DNA from: an uncultured Spirochaetaceae bacterium
GTDB lineage: Bacteria > Spirochaetota > Spirochaetia > Treponematales > Treponemataceae
Assembly (NCBI GenBank): GCA_902789325.1
Contig: CADANN010000005.1
Location: 1 to 64,000, forward strand
DNA: 64,000 bases
Reading direction: 5' to 3'
The notes beneath the pieces were generated by a model. The model saw only the letters and a list, made by a program, of their open reading frames with translations. It was not told where the DNA came from and made no database searches. The position numbers and the translations under genes are program-made. Shown here piece after piece: positions 38,918-47,134 of this stretch (within the stretch, counting starts at the first letter, position 1; each line of letters begins with the position of its first letter).

Positions 38918-39221
38918 CTTTTTTATTCAGATTCCAGAGATTGTTTTTTAACTGCTGTCCTGCTCTGAAAGCCGCAACATAATGCGATTCTACAGAAAGT
39001 TTTTCTCCAGTGCGTGGATTTCTTGCAACAGAACGACCTTTACGCAAACGAGGTTCAAAGGTACCAAAACCACGCAATTCTATTGTACCGCCCTTTTCCA
39101 AAGCTTCGCGTGTACATAACAGAAAACTGTCTATAACTTTTGCAATTTCCTGCTTTTCTATATCTGTGGATTTGTAAACTGCATCAATTAAATCATTTTT
39201 GGTTACTTTTGAAACTGACAT
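38907..39221 (-). CDS. hup: HU-family DNA-binding protein
   Basis: 104 aa. A histone-like dimeric nucleoid protein. It has the HU core: an N-terminal helical part (TKNDLIDAVYKS), the ELRGFGTFEPRLRKGR saddle, and the RNPRTGE arm tip. A short charged C-terminal extension ends DEK. It is separated from rpsT by a terminator and probably has its own weak promoter overlapping that hairpin (TAAAAT just upstream). It overlaps lnt downstream. Confidence 0.95.
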   Translation of the reverse strand: MSVSKVTKNDLIDAVYKSTDIEKQEIAKVIDSFLLCTREALEKGGTIELRGFGTFEPRLRKGRSVARNPRTGEKLSVESHYVAAFRAGQQLKNNLWNLNKKDEK

Positions 39222-39240
39222 ATAAATATTTTAGCATAAA

Positions 39241-39272
39241 AAAAACCAGTTGAAAACATCTTCAACTGGTTT
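39241..39272 (-). terminator. Terminator of rpsT
   Basis: Perfect 13-bp stem AAAACCAGTTGAA/TTCAACTGGTTTT with a 6-nt loop and a minus-strand T-run, between rpsT and hup. Confidence 0.9.
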
Positions 39273-39296
39273 TTCAAGTGCTAGGAATCAAAAATG

Positions 39297-39572
39297 TTAT
39301 TTTGCTGCAAATGTAGCATTGAAAAGGTTCATCATTCTTGACTTTTTGCGTGACACAGAATTACGTGTAAGAACACCCTTGCTGCGAGCGCTGTCGAGTT
39401 CCTTCTGAAGCTGCTTGTATTTTTCTTCAGCAAGTTTCTGATCTTTAGCCTGAACTGCTTCTACAAACTGCTTTGCATAAGTTCTGCAAGTGCTTTTGAT
39501 TGCTTTATTATGAAGTCTGCGAACTTCGCTCTGTGCGTGTCTTTTTTCTGCAGATGATTTTTTGCCTGCCAA
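39297..39572 (-). CDS. rpsT: Ribosomal protein S20
   Basis: 91 aa, normal length. Early-assembly 16S rRNA-binding protein made of three helices, rich in Lys, Arg and Ala: KKSSAEKRHAQSEVRR at the start, KSTCRTYAKQF in the middle and NSVSRKKSRMMN near the end. The start codon is TTG (39570-39572), preceded by GGGGG about seven bases upstream. E. coli rpsT also uses UUG and is autoregulated at translation, so the same control is plausible here. Strong own promoter and terminator. Confidence 0.96.
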   Translation of the reverse strand: MAGKKSSAEKRHAQSEVRRLHNKAIKSTCRTYAKQFVEAVQAKDQKLAEEKYKQLQKELDSARSKGVLTRNSVSRKKSRMMNLFNATFAAK

Positions 39573-39608
39573 TTGGAGACCCCCAAAAAATATAGTTAAC
39601 TGTTTGAT

Positions 39609-39637
39609 ATATTATCAAATTACATATACTATGTCAA
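39609..39637 (-). promoter_or_regulatory. Promoter of rpsT
   Basis: On the minus strand TTGACA (39632-39637), a 17-bp spacer and TAATAT (39609-39614). Consensus -35. Confidence 0.85.
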
Positions 39638-39667
39638 TTAAAGTTTTGAATTTTATGGGTTGAATTA

Positions 39668-39696
39668 TTGACACTAGAGCAATATCTCATTATTAT
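39668..39696 (+). promoter_or_regulatory. Promoter of the zinc-ribbon gene
   Basis: TTGACA (39668-39673), a 17-bp spacer and TATTAT (39691-39696). It is divergent from the rpsT promoter, and the two -35 boxes are about 30 bp apart. Confidence 0.85.
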
Positions 39697-39728
39697 ATCT
39701 GATACGAATATTCGATTGGAGGCACATA

Positions 39729-39902
39729 ATGGCTGGAGCTAGTAAGAACTCTCGTACAACTGTTGCAACACAAAAATTCATTTGCCCTGACTGTGGTGGC
39801 GAAATCATAATGAAAACCATGATCGAAAATGGTAGACTTAGAAATCAGGCTGAATGCCAGAAATGCAAACGTGTTGAAAGAAGACCTAAAGACTTCAAAT
39901 AA
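39729..39902 (+). CDS. 57-aa zinc-ribbon protein
   Basis: Starts MAGASKNSRTTVATQ with GGAGG six bases upstream of the ATG. Cys19/Cys22 (CPDC) and Cys43/Cys46 (CQKC), 20 residues apart, make a four-cysteine zinc ribbon; the flanks are basic, ending RRPKDFK. The size, composition and strong expression signals suggest a ribosome- or RNA-associated protein. It is not a recognisable L32, L33 or L36, so I leave it unnamed. It is divergent from rpsT, with its own consensus promoter and terminator. Confidence 0.85.
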   Translation: MAGASKNSRTTVATQKFICPDCGGEIIMKTMIENGRLRNQAECQKCKRVERRPKDFK

Positions 39903-39920
39903 TCTTTAGTTTTAGTTCTA

Positions 39921-39962
39921 AAAAAAGACCGTACGTAATCATGAAACGTACGGTCTTTTTTT
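39921..39962. terminator. Bidirectional terminator
   Basis: Perfect 15-bp stem AAAAAAGACCGTACG/CGTACGGTCTTTTTT with an 11-nt loop, U-runs on both strands. It ends both the zinc-ribbon gene and the convergent plsC gene. Confidence 0.92.
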
Positions 39963-39970
39963 ATCTCCGG

Positions 39971-40729
39971 TTATTTCTTATTAGCTGGCAGCTGTCGCCA
40001 GTATTCAAGCTGCTGCTGCATAAGGATTCTTGAATCTTCAAGAATCTTATTACACTCCTCTTTTGATTTTGGAGAGTCCCAGATTTTAAGAATCTTTACA
40101 CGGTAAGAGCCGTATTTAATATTTGTCATAATCTTACGGAAGTCACGGAGTTTCCAGCCACCATCAAGAGCACATACAACAACAGGAAGACCTGTAGATT
40201 CTGTAAGCTGACGGAAACCTGCAGAAAAGAATTTCCCTACATTACCATCGCGGGTACGTGAACCTTCCGGAAACAGAATAGGAATCTGATTTCTCTCAAT
40301 AACGCGCTTACCAAAATCAGAAATATATCGCATAGCTTCCATAGGCTTTGCTTTACGTGGAATAAGACAATGTTCCTGAGTTCTAAGCATTTCTGAAACC
40401 AGCGGAATATGACGACCAAGAGCATCCTTTGCAATAAAGCGGATTTCTCTTTTTGGAAGAAATTTCATAAATACTGGAATGTCCAGAAGACTCTGATGAT
40501 TTGAGATAATAATGAAATTTTCTGGTAACTGATCTCTTAAATTTTCATAACCCCAGAAATGGAAACGTTTATAGGTATAAAGAATTGCAAAAAGACGAGG
40601 GGCCAGAACACGAACGATATAATCTGAAATCCTCATGCTTAGTTTTTTACTGACAGGATAAGCAAAAATGTTTGCAAGTGAAGCAGGAATTACCATTGAA
40701 ATTAAACATAAAACCGTCAGAAAAGACAT
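39971..40729 (-). CDS. plsC: 1-acyl-glycerol-3-phosphate acyltransferase
   Basis: 252 aa. Makes phosphatidic acid by acylating lysophosphatidic acid at the inner membrane. The HX4D catalytic motif is NHQSLLD (His78 to Asp83) and the glycerol-phosphate-binding motif is FPEGSRTR (153-160). A hydrophobic N-terminal segment anchors it. Length and motifs are normal for the family. The promoter was not identified; dinG lies 37 bp upstream in the same orientation, so they may share a transcript. Confidence 0.93.
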   Translation of the reverse strand: MSFLTVLCLISMVIPASLANIFAYPVSKKLSMRISDYIVRVLAPRLFAILYTYKRFHFWGYENLRDQLPENFIIISNHQSLLDIPVFMKFLPKREIRFIAKDALGRHIPLVSEMLRTQEHCLIPRKAKPMEAMRYISDFGKRVIERNQIPILFPEGSRTRDGNVGKFFSAGFRQLTESTGLPVVVCALDGGWKLRDFRKIMTNIKYGSYRVKILKIWDSPKSKEECNKILEDSRILMQQQLEYWRQLPANKK

Positions 40730-40766
40730 ATAACCACCTATTAATGATGATTATTATAGCGCAAAG

Positions 40767-42908
40767 TTAACCAAAAATAAAGGAATTTATTCTATGAGAA
40801 ATCTCAGAAAGCGGTTCATAAATCTGTTTACATTCAGGCATACTGGCAGTAAAAATTGTTCCGTAGCGTTTTTCATAAATACGTCGGTCGAGTACAACAA
40901 CAACACCCTTATCATCTGAACGACGGATTAAACGGCCGATTCCCTGACGGAATTTAATTACGGCCTCAGGCACACTGAGTTCCATAAAAGAGCTTCCGCC
41001 GCGCTTTTCAATCGCCTCAGCCCGCGCAACAAAAACAGGATCATTAGGTACTGTAAAAGGCAGTTTTACAATAATTACCTGCGAGAGCGACTCCCCAGGA
41101 ATATCCACGCCTTGCCAGAACGAGTCCGTCGCAAAAAGCACACTCTCGTTTTCTTTCTTAAAAGCCTCAAGTAATTTAGCGTTATCATCATCGCCCTGTT
41201 TCATGATGCGGCCGGGAAATCCCCGCATACTCGCAACCACAGTGCGGTGCGCACTCTTAAGCGACTCATACGAAGTAAACAAAACAAGCGTTCTTCCGGC
41301 CGCCGCTTGAATAAGACGCGGAAGTGCCATTTCTACCCACTGCTGAAATTGAATATTGTCCGGCAGAGGCGCATCACAAGGAACAGCAAAGAGCATATTT
41401 TTATTATATGGGAAGGGAGATGGAAACTCTCCTTTTATAATTCGTTCTTCACCAGAAAGAGTAACACCGGTACGACGCATCCAGTAATTAAAGTCGCGGC
41501 CAGTTTTGAGCGTTGCCGAAGTACAAACAACCGTAGACATCTGCTCGAAAACGCCCTCATTCATAAGGTGAGAAATATCAAGCGGAGTCTGAGTAAGAAT
41601 TACATACTCTGCGTCACTTCCATCGCGAACCATATCTGGTGGAAGTCTCTTTTTTTGAATCCAGAATACATCGTCGCGCTTTTCATCCCATACAGAAAAG
41701 TTTTTCAAAAGAATTACATAAGATTCAAGATGGCGTAGGATTACCTTAGATTCCCAGTAACATGGGGCATCCTTATCATCTTCATCTATACCTTCCATAA
41801 CTTCGCGAATAACTCCGGTAAAACTTCCAAGAGCACGTGTCAATTCGCCAATTGCAACAAGAAGTGGCCCAAAATCACGTGCCGTTGCGTCATATAAGCG
41901 CATTGTATAATCTTTTGAAAGAAGATCCTTTGCGGCAATTTCAACATTAGTAAGGGCCAGCTTAATTTTATTTGTAAGTTCAAATGCATCACCAGCTTTT
42001 TCTTCGTTGCTTGAAAGAATTGCAAGACTGCATAAATGACCGGACTCTGAATTCTTTCTATGGCGATACATCTGATTAATCAGTTTATTAAGCTTAAATC
42101 TATTTACACTTTCACTAAAAAAGCTGGTTGCAGCATTTTCTATTCCGTGAGCCTCATCAAAAACTATATGACGGTATGGCGGCAAAACTGCAGCATCATC
42201 ATACCCCGCTCCACCAAGTCTCGACTCAATATCTGCAAATAAAAGGTGATGATTTACAACAATAAGATTTGCGTTAGCAGCTTCCTTACGAACCTTCATT
42301 ACAAAGCATTCGCCAAAGAATGGACACTTTTTTCCCATACAGGCATCGCTTTCGGAATTTACCTTTGACCATACACTTTCGGAAGGCATAAAGGTCATAT
42401 CACTTTTACTTCCTGTTGGAGAGTTTTGTGCCCAGTCTGCTATTTTTTTAAGTTCTTCAGATTCACCTTCAAACAAATCAAGAATAGAAGCAGCGTCGTT
42501 CAAGCGGCGCATACAAACATAATTTTGACGCCCTTTAAGTAAAACATATTTAAATTTTTTACCAATGATTTTTTCAACAGCCGGAATATCTTTTTCACAA
42601 AGCTGCTGCTGAAGATTTATAGTTCCTGTTGAAACGATTACACGTTCGTGATTTAAAAGAGCCCATAAAACAGAAGGAATCAAGTATGAATAGGATTTTC
42701 CAACGCCAGTACCAGCTTCGAATACTGCAATTTTTTCTTCATTAAAAGCGCGGACGATATTTTGAAGTAGCTCAACCTGAACAGGGCGTTCTTCGAAAGA
42801 ATCAGAAATTTTAGACAGAGAGCCGCCATTGGAAATATAATTTCCAGCTTCGAGTTCATCCACAATTTTGTGTTCTACTTTTTCTTCTGATTCGCTCACG
42901 TTCACCAC
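40767..42908 (-). CDS. dinG: DinG-family ATP-dependent DNA helicase
   Basis: 713 aa. A superfamily 2 helicase of the XPD/DinG type, probably acting on replication-transcription conflicts or R-loops. Walker A is EAGTGVGKS, the DEAH box is FDEAHGIEN, and motif VI is QGIGRLIRR. Four cysteines (NYVCMRRL, then CMGKKCPFFGEC) between motifs I and II match the iron-sulphur cluster site of this family. No exonuclease domain is fused. The start is uncertain: GTG at 42908 or the GTG three codons on; no strong ribosome binding site is visible. It lies 8 bp after the tRNA-Glu terminator. Confidence 0.9.
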   Translation of the reverse strand: MVNVSESEEKVEHKIVDELEAGNYISNGGSLSKISDSFEERPVQVELLQNIVRAFNEEKIAVFEAGTGVGKSYSYLIPSVLWALLNHERVIVSTGTINLQQQLCEKDIPAVEKIIGKKFKYVLLKGRQNYVCMRRLNDAASILDLFEGESEELKKIADWAQNSPTGSKSDMTFMPSESVWSKVNSESDACMGKKCPFFGECFVMKVRKEAANANLIVVNHHLLFADIESRLGGAGYDDAAVLPPYRHIVFDEAHGIENAATSFFSESVNRFKLNKLINQMYRHRKNSESGHLCSLAILSSNEEKAGDAFELTNKIKLALTNVEIAAKDLLSKDYTMRLYDATARDFGPLLVAIGELTRALGSFTGVIREVMEGIDEDDKDAPCYWESKVILRHLESYVILLKNFSVWDEKRDDVFWIQKKRLPPDMVRDGSDAEYVILTQTPLDISHLMNEGVFEQMSTVVCTSATLKTGRDFNYWMRRTGVTLSGEERIIKGEFPSPFPYNKNMLFAVPCDAPLPDNIQFQQWVEMALPRLIQAAAGRTLVLFTSYESLKSAHRTVVASMRGFPGRIMKQGDDDNAKLLEAFKKENESVLFATDSFWQGVDIPGESLSQVIIVKLPFTVPNDPVFVARAEAIEKRGGSSFMELSVPEAVIKFRQGIGRLIRRSDDKGVVVVLDRRIYEKRYGTIFTASMPECKQIYEPLSEISHRINSFIFG

Positions 42909-42915
42909 CGCATAT

Positions 42916-42952
42916 AAAAAAAGCCTTGTAACAAGAGTTACAAGGCTTTTAC
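42916..42952 (-). terminator. Terminator of tRNA-Glu
   Basis: Perfect 12-14 bp stem AAGCCTTGTAAC/GTTACAAGGCTT with loop AAGA and a minus-strand T-run, starting right after the tRNA 3' end. Confidence 0.92.
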
Positions 42953-43023
42953 ATCTCCTAGCAGAATTGAACTGCTGTTGTCGGGATGAAAACCCGATGT
43001 CCTAACCACTAGACGAAGGAGAC
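42952..43023 (-). tRNA. tRNA-Glu (anticodon TTC)
   Basis: 72 nt on the minus strand. The acceptor stem GTCTCCT/AGGAGAT has a G-U first pair. The D-arm is GTCTAGTGGTTAGGAC, the anticodon arm TCGGG-TTTTCAT-CCCGA with anticodon TTC, and the T-arm AGCAG-TTCAATT-CTGCT. Discriminator base is G. CCA is not encoded. Confidence 0.96.
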
Positions 43024-43046
43024 ATATGTCATTGCTGACGTTGAAT

Positions 43047-43075
43047 AATATATCAGACATCAAAATATTAGTCAA
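43047..43075 (-). promoter_or_regulatory. Promoter of tRNA-Glu
   Basis: On the minus strand TTGACT (43070-43075), a 17-bp spacer and TATATT (43047-43052), about 25 bp before the tRNA. Confidence 0.82.
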
Positions 43076-43114
43076 CACCAAAACATGCAATTTTATAAAA
43101 TTTTATAATTTTTT

Positions 43115-44362
43115 TTACATATTCATTCCAAATTTTTTAACAAGTTTTTCCTGGAATGCCTTACACTCTTCTGGCTTCATACCAAGCTTAAGAGCAACAT
43201 CAAGATCATTCATTGCCTGTTCATATTCGCCAAGTTCATAATAAGCCATTGCACGGCGGAAGTTTGCGTGAGCCTGGAACTCATTAATTTCAAGGGATGT
43301 TGTATAGCACTCAACAGCCTCTTTATACTTTTTAAGAATAGAATAAACAATTCCCTTATAATAATAAGAACGGAATGCTTTTGGATCTGCTTCAATACTC
43401 TTCTGGAAATCTTCCAGTGCTGCTTCAAGATTATTCATAGCAAAGAAAGCCATACCTCGATGTTTGTGAATTACAGCAAGTACATTTTTGTCTCCACCTT
43501 TTACAGCCTCAAGAATACGGGTATAAATATCAACAGCTTCAGAAAGATGACCATCATTATGAGCTTCAATAGCTTTGAGAATTAAATCATCTATTGTGCC
43601 CTGTACAAATGGACTTACACGGTTAATATCTTCTTCCTGTTTTTCAGGCTTTTCGTTTAAGAAACCGTCTGCAAGAGAATAGAATGAACGGCGGCGTTCA
43701 TCAAGTTCGCGCTGCAACTTATTCTGATAATCGCGGATTTCCTGAAAAGTAATGTCGGCAAGTGTAAGTGATGCATTTATAGAGGCAAGCTTACGTCGAA
43801 GCGGCATATCAAACGGATTAAAATCAATCTTATAAATTAACTCGTGTTCTACTTCTGCCCAGGCATCCTGCAAAATTGTGCGAATCTGAATCTCACAAAC
43901 AATCTCATCTGATATTGGAGCTAAGCCTTCATATTTTCCTGTAAGCTCCGGCTTAAACTCTTCTGGAATCTTTACTAAAACATGAACTGATTCATAACCA
44001 AATTCAGAAAACTTTTTTTCGGCTCCCTTTACTTCAACTTCTTTAATTTCAAACAGCTTTTTTATCTGTTCTACTCCAAGATTAATGTCTTCCAAGAAGG
44101 CACAAATCATACGGATTCCCATCATATCGGTGAGATAAATCAAGGATTTAGTTTCTTCCATCTGTTCTGGTTTAAGGCGAAGAACCTTTTTATAATAACT
44201 TTCAAAACTTTTAACACGGCTTTTATAGGTTGGCTGAGCAGAAAGCTTAATATTCTGCTGAAGTCGTTCAATGACCTTTGCCATTATATCATTGAAATAA
44301 TCTGTATAAGATTCGTAGATATCTCTAATCTGTTTTTTAGAAATTAAATTAGCAGTTTCCAT
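43115..44362 (-). CDS. RelA/SpoT synthetase-TPR protein
   Basis: 415 aa. Residues about 40-200 are a (p)ppGpp synthetase-type nucleotidyltransferase: YKSRVKSFESYYKK (ATP site), DMMGIRMIC with catalytic-type Asp79, the G-loop FGYESVH (121-127) and CEIQIRT with Glu157, then AWAEVEHELIYK. No HD hydrolase, TGS or ACT domain, so it is like a small alarmone synthetase. The G-loop has Glu124 where RelA/RelQ usually have Arg. TPR repeats fill about 245-410. Fusion of an alarmone synthetase to TPRs suggests activity tuned by a protein partner. It lies between flaA and tRNA-Glu and is likely expressed separately. Confidence 0.85.
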   Translation of the reverse strand: METANLISKKQIRDIYESYTDYFNDIMAKVIERLQQNIKLSAQPTYKSRVKSFESYYKKVLRLKPEQMEETKSLIYLTDMMGIRMICAFLEDINLGVEQIKKLFEIKEVEVKGAEKKFSEFGYESVHVLVKIPEEFKPELTGKYEGLAPISDEIVCEIQIRTILQDAWAEVEHELIYKIDFNPFDMPLRRKLASINASLTLADITFQEIRDYQNKLQRELDERRRSFYSLADGFLNEKPEKQEEDINRVSPFVQGTIDDLILKAIEAHNDGHLSEAVDIYTRILEAVKGGDKNVLAVIHKHRGMAFFAMNNLEAALEDFQKSIEADPKAFRSYYYKGIVYSILKKYKEAVECYTTSLEINEFQAHANFRRAMAYYELGEYEQAMNDLDVALKLGMKPEECKAFQEKLVKKFGMNM

Positions 44363-44380
44363 GACCAGTTCCGTTTAGTT

Positions 44381-44431
44381 AAAAAAAATACGCCCTGGAA
44401 AATTACCATTTACAAATAATTTCCAGAGCGT
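44381..44431 (-). terminator. Terminator of flaA
   Basis: Stem ACGCTCTGGAAA/TTTCCAGGGCGT (one G-U) followed on the minus strand by ATTTTTTTT, 23 bp after the flaA stop codon. Confidence 0.88.
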
Positions 44432-44453
44432 TGGAATCAACTATTCAGGTTGA

Positions 44454-45542
44454 TTATTTAGCATCAGCAGCCTGTCCGCCGTTGCTCTGAGCGTTTGAAC
44501 CACCATCTTCATTCAAAGAAGAAGTGAATTCATCTTCAGAAGCAAGCTTAGCCTTTTCGAGGTAGCGGTTAACCTGCTTGTTACCAAACTTCTGCATCTC
44601 AGCATTCTGGCGAGCCTTTTCTTTCTTTCCGATGATTCCCCAGAGGTCTTCATCAGCGATATCGCGGTCGCTAGTAAGGAGAGCCTTGTCGTAAATAATC
44701 TTTACGTCTTTGAAATAACCGATGAAGTCGCCACCAATGTGAGCAGCGTCACGTGTAATCTGGAATCCTTCGAACTTTACGAATGGAAGTCCGCGTGGAT
44801 AGATTGGATATACACGAATTTCACGATTACGAATTTCTGAAATGTACTGTGGGTTGTTCCAGCGGAGTTCTTTCCATCCGTCGAAACCAAGGTAACCCAT
44901 AAAGTAACGTCTTTCAACACCGTCGTTATCTGACATAAGAACATAAAGTCCGTGTGGATAGTTCATACCCATTGTTGTAACAGAAATAGCCTTTACTGTT
45001 CCAACATTCTTTACGATTCCATAGCCATCTTCAAAAAGTGTTTTTCCACTAGCTTTTTCTTCGTCTGTAGGTTCCTGGCGCTCACCGTTTTCATCAGCTG
45101 TTGCCAATGGTTCGTAAGCAGGAATATCAAACGGAGGTTCGATAGTAGCGTTTGCATTTGAATTCCAAGTTGGGAATACGATGCGAACACCCATTACATT
45201 TTTGCCAGCAAATGGAACATCTGCTTCACCTTTTACAGGAGCGGCAACAACCGTAGAGTCAGCCAAGCTTGCAACAGTCTTTGCAGATGAATTCAGCTTA
45301 ACTTCCCATTCTGGAAGTGCCAATGAAGTTTTCATAAGATCTTTCTGATCTTCTGTGAAAGTTGCACCAGCGCTTACAGAGTAGTCCATAACTGTGCGAC
45401 CGTTCTGTGTTGCATTTCCATTTTCATCAGCACAGCAGTCTGCATCCAGAAGTGTAAAATCGATGAGCATAGCTTCATCAGCGAAAGCAACGCCACCAAC
45501 AAGCAGCATAGCAGCTGCAATTAAACCAAAAGTCTTCTTCAT
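44454..45542 (-). CDS. flaA: Flagellar filament outer layer protein FlaA
   Basis: 362 aa. Sheath protein of the periplasmic flagellar filament, secreted by Sec: signal peptide MKKTFGLIAAAMLLVGGVAFA. The conserved C-terminal half is clear: YFMGYLGFDGWKELRW, then IRVYPIYPRGLPFVKFEGF, then GGDFIGYFKDVKIIYDKA. The extreme C-terminus is Asn/Gly/Ser-rich and variable. Strong consensus promoter and own terminator, in keeping with abundant expression. It is preceded by a gene string of probable glycan-modifying enzymes. Confidence 0.95.
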   Translation of the reverse strand: MKKTFGLIAAAMLLVGGVAFADEAMLIDFTLLDADCCADENGNATQNGRTVMDYSVSAGATFTEDQKDLMKTSLALPEWEVKLNSSAKTVASLADSTVVAAPVKGEADVPFAGKNVMGVRIVFPTWNSNANATIEPPFDIPAYEPLATADENGERQEPTDEEKASGKTLFEDGYGIVKNVGTVKAISVTTMGMNYPHGLYVLMSDNDGVERRYFMGYLGFDGWKELRWNNPQYISEIRNREIRVYPIYPRGLPFVKFEGFQITRDAAHIGGDFIGYFKDVKIIYDKALLTSDRDIADEDLWGIIGKKEKARQNAEMQKFGNKQVNRYLEKAKLASEDEFTSSLNEDGGSNAQSNGGQAADAK

Positions 45543-45590
45543 TTGAAGCTCCTTTTTTATACTAATTCGATGTAGCCTTGTATTAAATTA

Positions 45591-45619
45591 ATTATCTAAT
45601 AAGTACACCGTTTTGTCAA
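45591..45619 (-). promoter_or_regulatory. Promoter of flaA
   Basis: On the minus strand TTGACA (45614-45619), a 17-bp spacer and GATAAT (45591-45596); ribosome binding site AGGAGC just before the ATG. This is a sigma70-type match, not a sigma28-type one. Confidence 0.85.
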
Positions 45620-45625
45620 TGTTTT

Positions 45626-46105
45626 TTATTTTTCAAAAGCAGATTTTCCGTCGATAAAAATCTCAACGGAATCAATTTCTGAAAAATTTTCTTTTATATT
45701 TTTTTTGAGGAGCTCAGTCCCCTCTCTGATGTCCACAACTCCATCTCCCATCGAAAGTAAATCGTTCGAAAGGTTCAGATAAAGAACGTGTTTTCGTTCA
45801 AAGCAGGAAATAACTTTTGTGCCAGGTGTAAAAAGCAGTTTTGTTCTTTCTACCGTTGATCCAAGAAGAATTTCCTCTATATATAATTGAATATTACCCT
45901 GATGAGGCTTATTTGTAAGATTTCTGTATTCAATGATGTATTTTCCATCTTCTGCAGAAGGGAATATAAAAACTCTGCGGTGAGAATCTTTTGAAACTAA
46001 ATACCCCATGTAAGAAAAGACAAAAAGTCCAATAACGATAAGAGAAATAATGAATATTGGAAGACTCTTATTCTTCAACATATTAATTGTAGCTTTTGCT
46101 GTCAT
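45626..46105 (-). CDS. GerMN-like membrane-anchored protein
   Basis: 159 aa. A single N-terminal membrane helix (about 14-36) and a periplasmic domain with the GerMN pattern: a YIEEILLGSTVERTKLLF core, a LYLNLSNDLL strand and a C-terminal IDSVEIFIDGK strand. GerMN domains accompany peptidoglycan enzymes, and here the start overlaps the amidase stop by 4 bp, so the two are translationally coupled. Probable helper in cell-wall remodelling. Confidence 0.75.
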   Translation of the reverse strand: MTAKATINMLKNKSLPIFIISLIVIGLFVFSYMGYLVSKDSHRRVFIFPSAEDGKYIIEYRNLTNKPHQGNIQLYIEEILLGSTVERTKLLFTPGTKVISCFERKHVLYLNLSNDLLSMGDGVVDIREGTELLKKNIKENFSEIDSVEIFIDGKSAFEK

Positions 46106-47133
46106 TTTATCGAAGTAAATCCTTGAGAACGTTCAAAGTGAGTAATAAACGCTGCAATTCCATTATATATTCCAAGGGTGGCTTTTTTCAAGTATCTGTC
46201 ATCATTTAATAAGAGAGCTTCTTTTTCATTTGAAATGAACCCCAGCTCAATGAGAACGCTAGGCATATTTGAATTGCGGACAACGAACCATTCTTCTGCC
46301 TTGATTCCGCGGGCAGTTGATTCTTTGCCTATCTGTGCCTGCAATCCATCCATGATGAACTTTGCAATCATTATACTTTCGGTTGTGTACTCTTCCTCAA
46401 GCATTGAATTTAAGATTGGAAAGAGATTAGGGTCGCCATCTACTGCGGACTTATCCAGTACATTACGTCTGTAGCCAGGTGAAAGATACCATACCTCGTA
46501 ACCTGATGAAGTTTTATTAAGAGATGAATTTACATGTACAGAGATGAAAAGTACGGCTTCGTTTTCGCCTACTTTTACTCCGTTTGCAATATCAGTTCGC
46601 TCTCCAAGTGAAAGAAATTTATCTGAATTGCGGGTAAGAATAATCTGTTTTCCAGGATATGCTGCCTTAAGACGTTCTGCAAGCATTTTTGCCACTTTAA
46701 GAGTGATATCCTTTTCCTGAATTGTTACATTTTTTCCGTTGATTTTATAAGTTTTCAGTGCACCCGGGTCTTTTCCGCCGTGTCCGGCATCAATGAGAAT
46801 TGCGCCAACCTTAAATGGAAGTTCTGATTTTTGATTAAAGAATTCTTCGCTATCATCAAGGAATTTTTTTGAAACATAAAGCTGATTATCGCGTAGCTCA
46901 GGTGCATCTGTAATCATCATGCGGATGCTGTCTAAAAGTACAAGCCCTTCTCCATTTCTGAATGAAAGCTGATGTCCATTTTTTTCTATCATTCCGGTTT
47001 CTGAAAGGCTGTCCCAATAGATTGTCATTCCGGAGTTTTTGCTTCGCTCAAGAAGTGCTATATCATTTACAGCAAAAAGATTTACAGCTAATAGAAGGAG
47101 ACTAATTGTGACTGCAAGTTTTTTTAGCTTCAT
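46102..47133 (-). CDS. N-acetylmuramoyl-L-alanine amidase
   Basis: About 343 aa from the ATG at 47133 (GGTGGA upstream). An Amidase_3 enzyme that cuts the lactyl-amide bond in peptidoglycan. A signal peptide (MKLKKLAVTISLLLLAVNLFA) exports it to the periplasm. Zinc-site motifs are visible: IDAGHGGKDPGA, the Glu of IQEKDITLKVA, and VHVNSS, with IELGFISN near the end carrying the catalytic-type Glu. A short N-terminal domain precedes the catalytic part. It sits between the ATP-grasp gene and the GerMN-like gene. Confidence 0.93.
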   Translation of the reverse strand: MKLKKLAVTISLLLLAVNLFAVNDIALLERSKNSGMTIYWDSLSETGMIEKNGHQLSFRNGEGLVLLDSIRMMITDAPELRDNQLYVSKKFLDDSEEFFNQKSELPFKVGAILIDAGHGGKDPGALKTYKINGKNVTIQEKDITLKVAKMLAERLKAAYPGKQIILTRNSDKFLSLGERTDIANGVKVGENEAVLFISVHVNSSLNKTSSGYEVWYLSPGYRRNVLDKSAVDGDPNLFPILNSMLEEEYTTESIMIAKFIMDGLQAQIGKESTARGIKAEEWFVVRNSNMPSVLIELGFISNEKEALLLNDDRYLKKATLGIYNGIAAFITHFERSQGFTSIK

Positions 47134-47134
47134 A

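Noticed and set aside
39729..39902. Ribosomal protein L33 or L32
   Set aside because: It shares only size and CxxC pairs; the L32 and L33 signature sequences are absent, so no gene symbol given.
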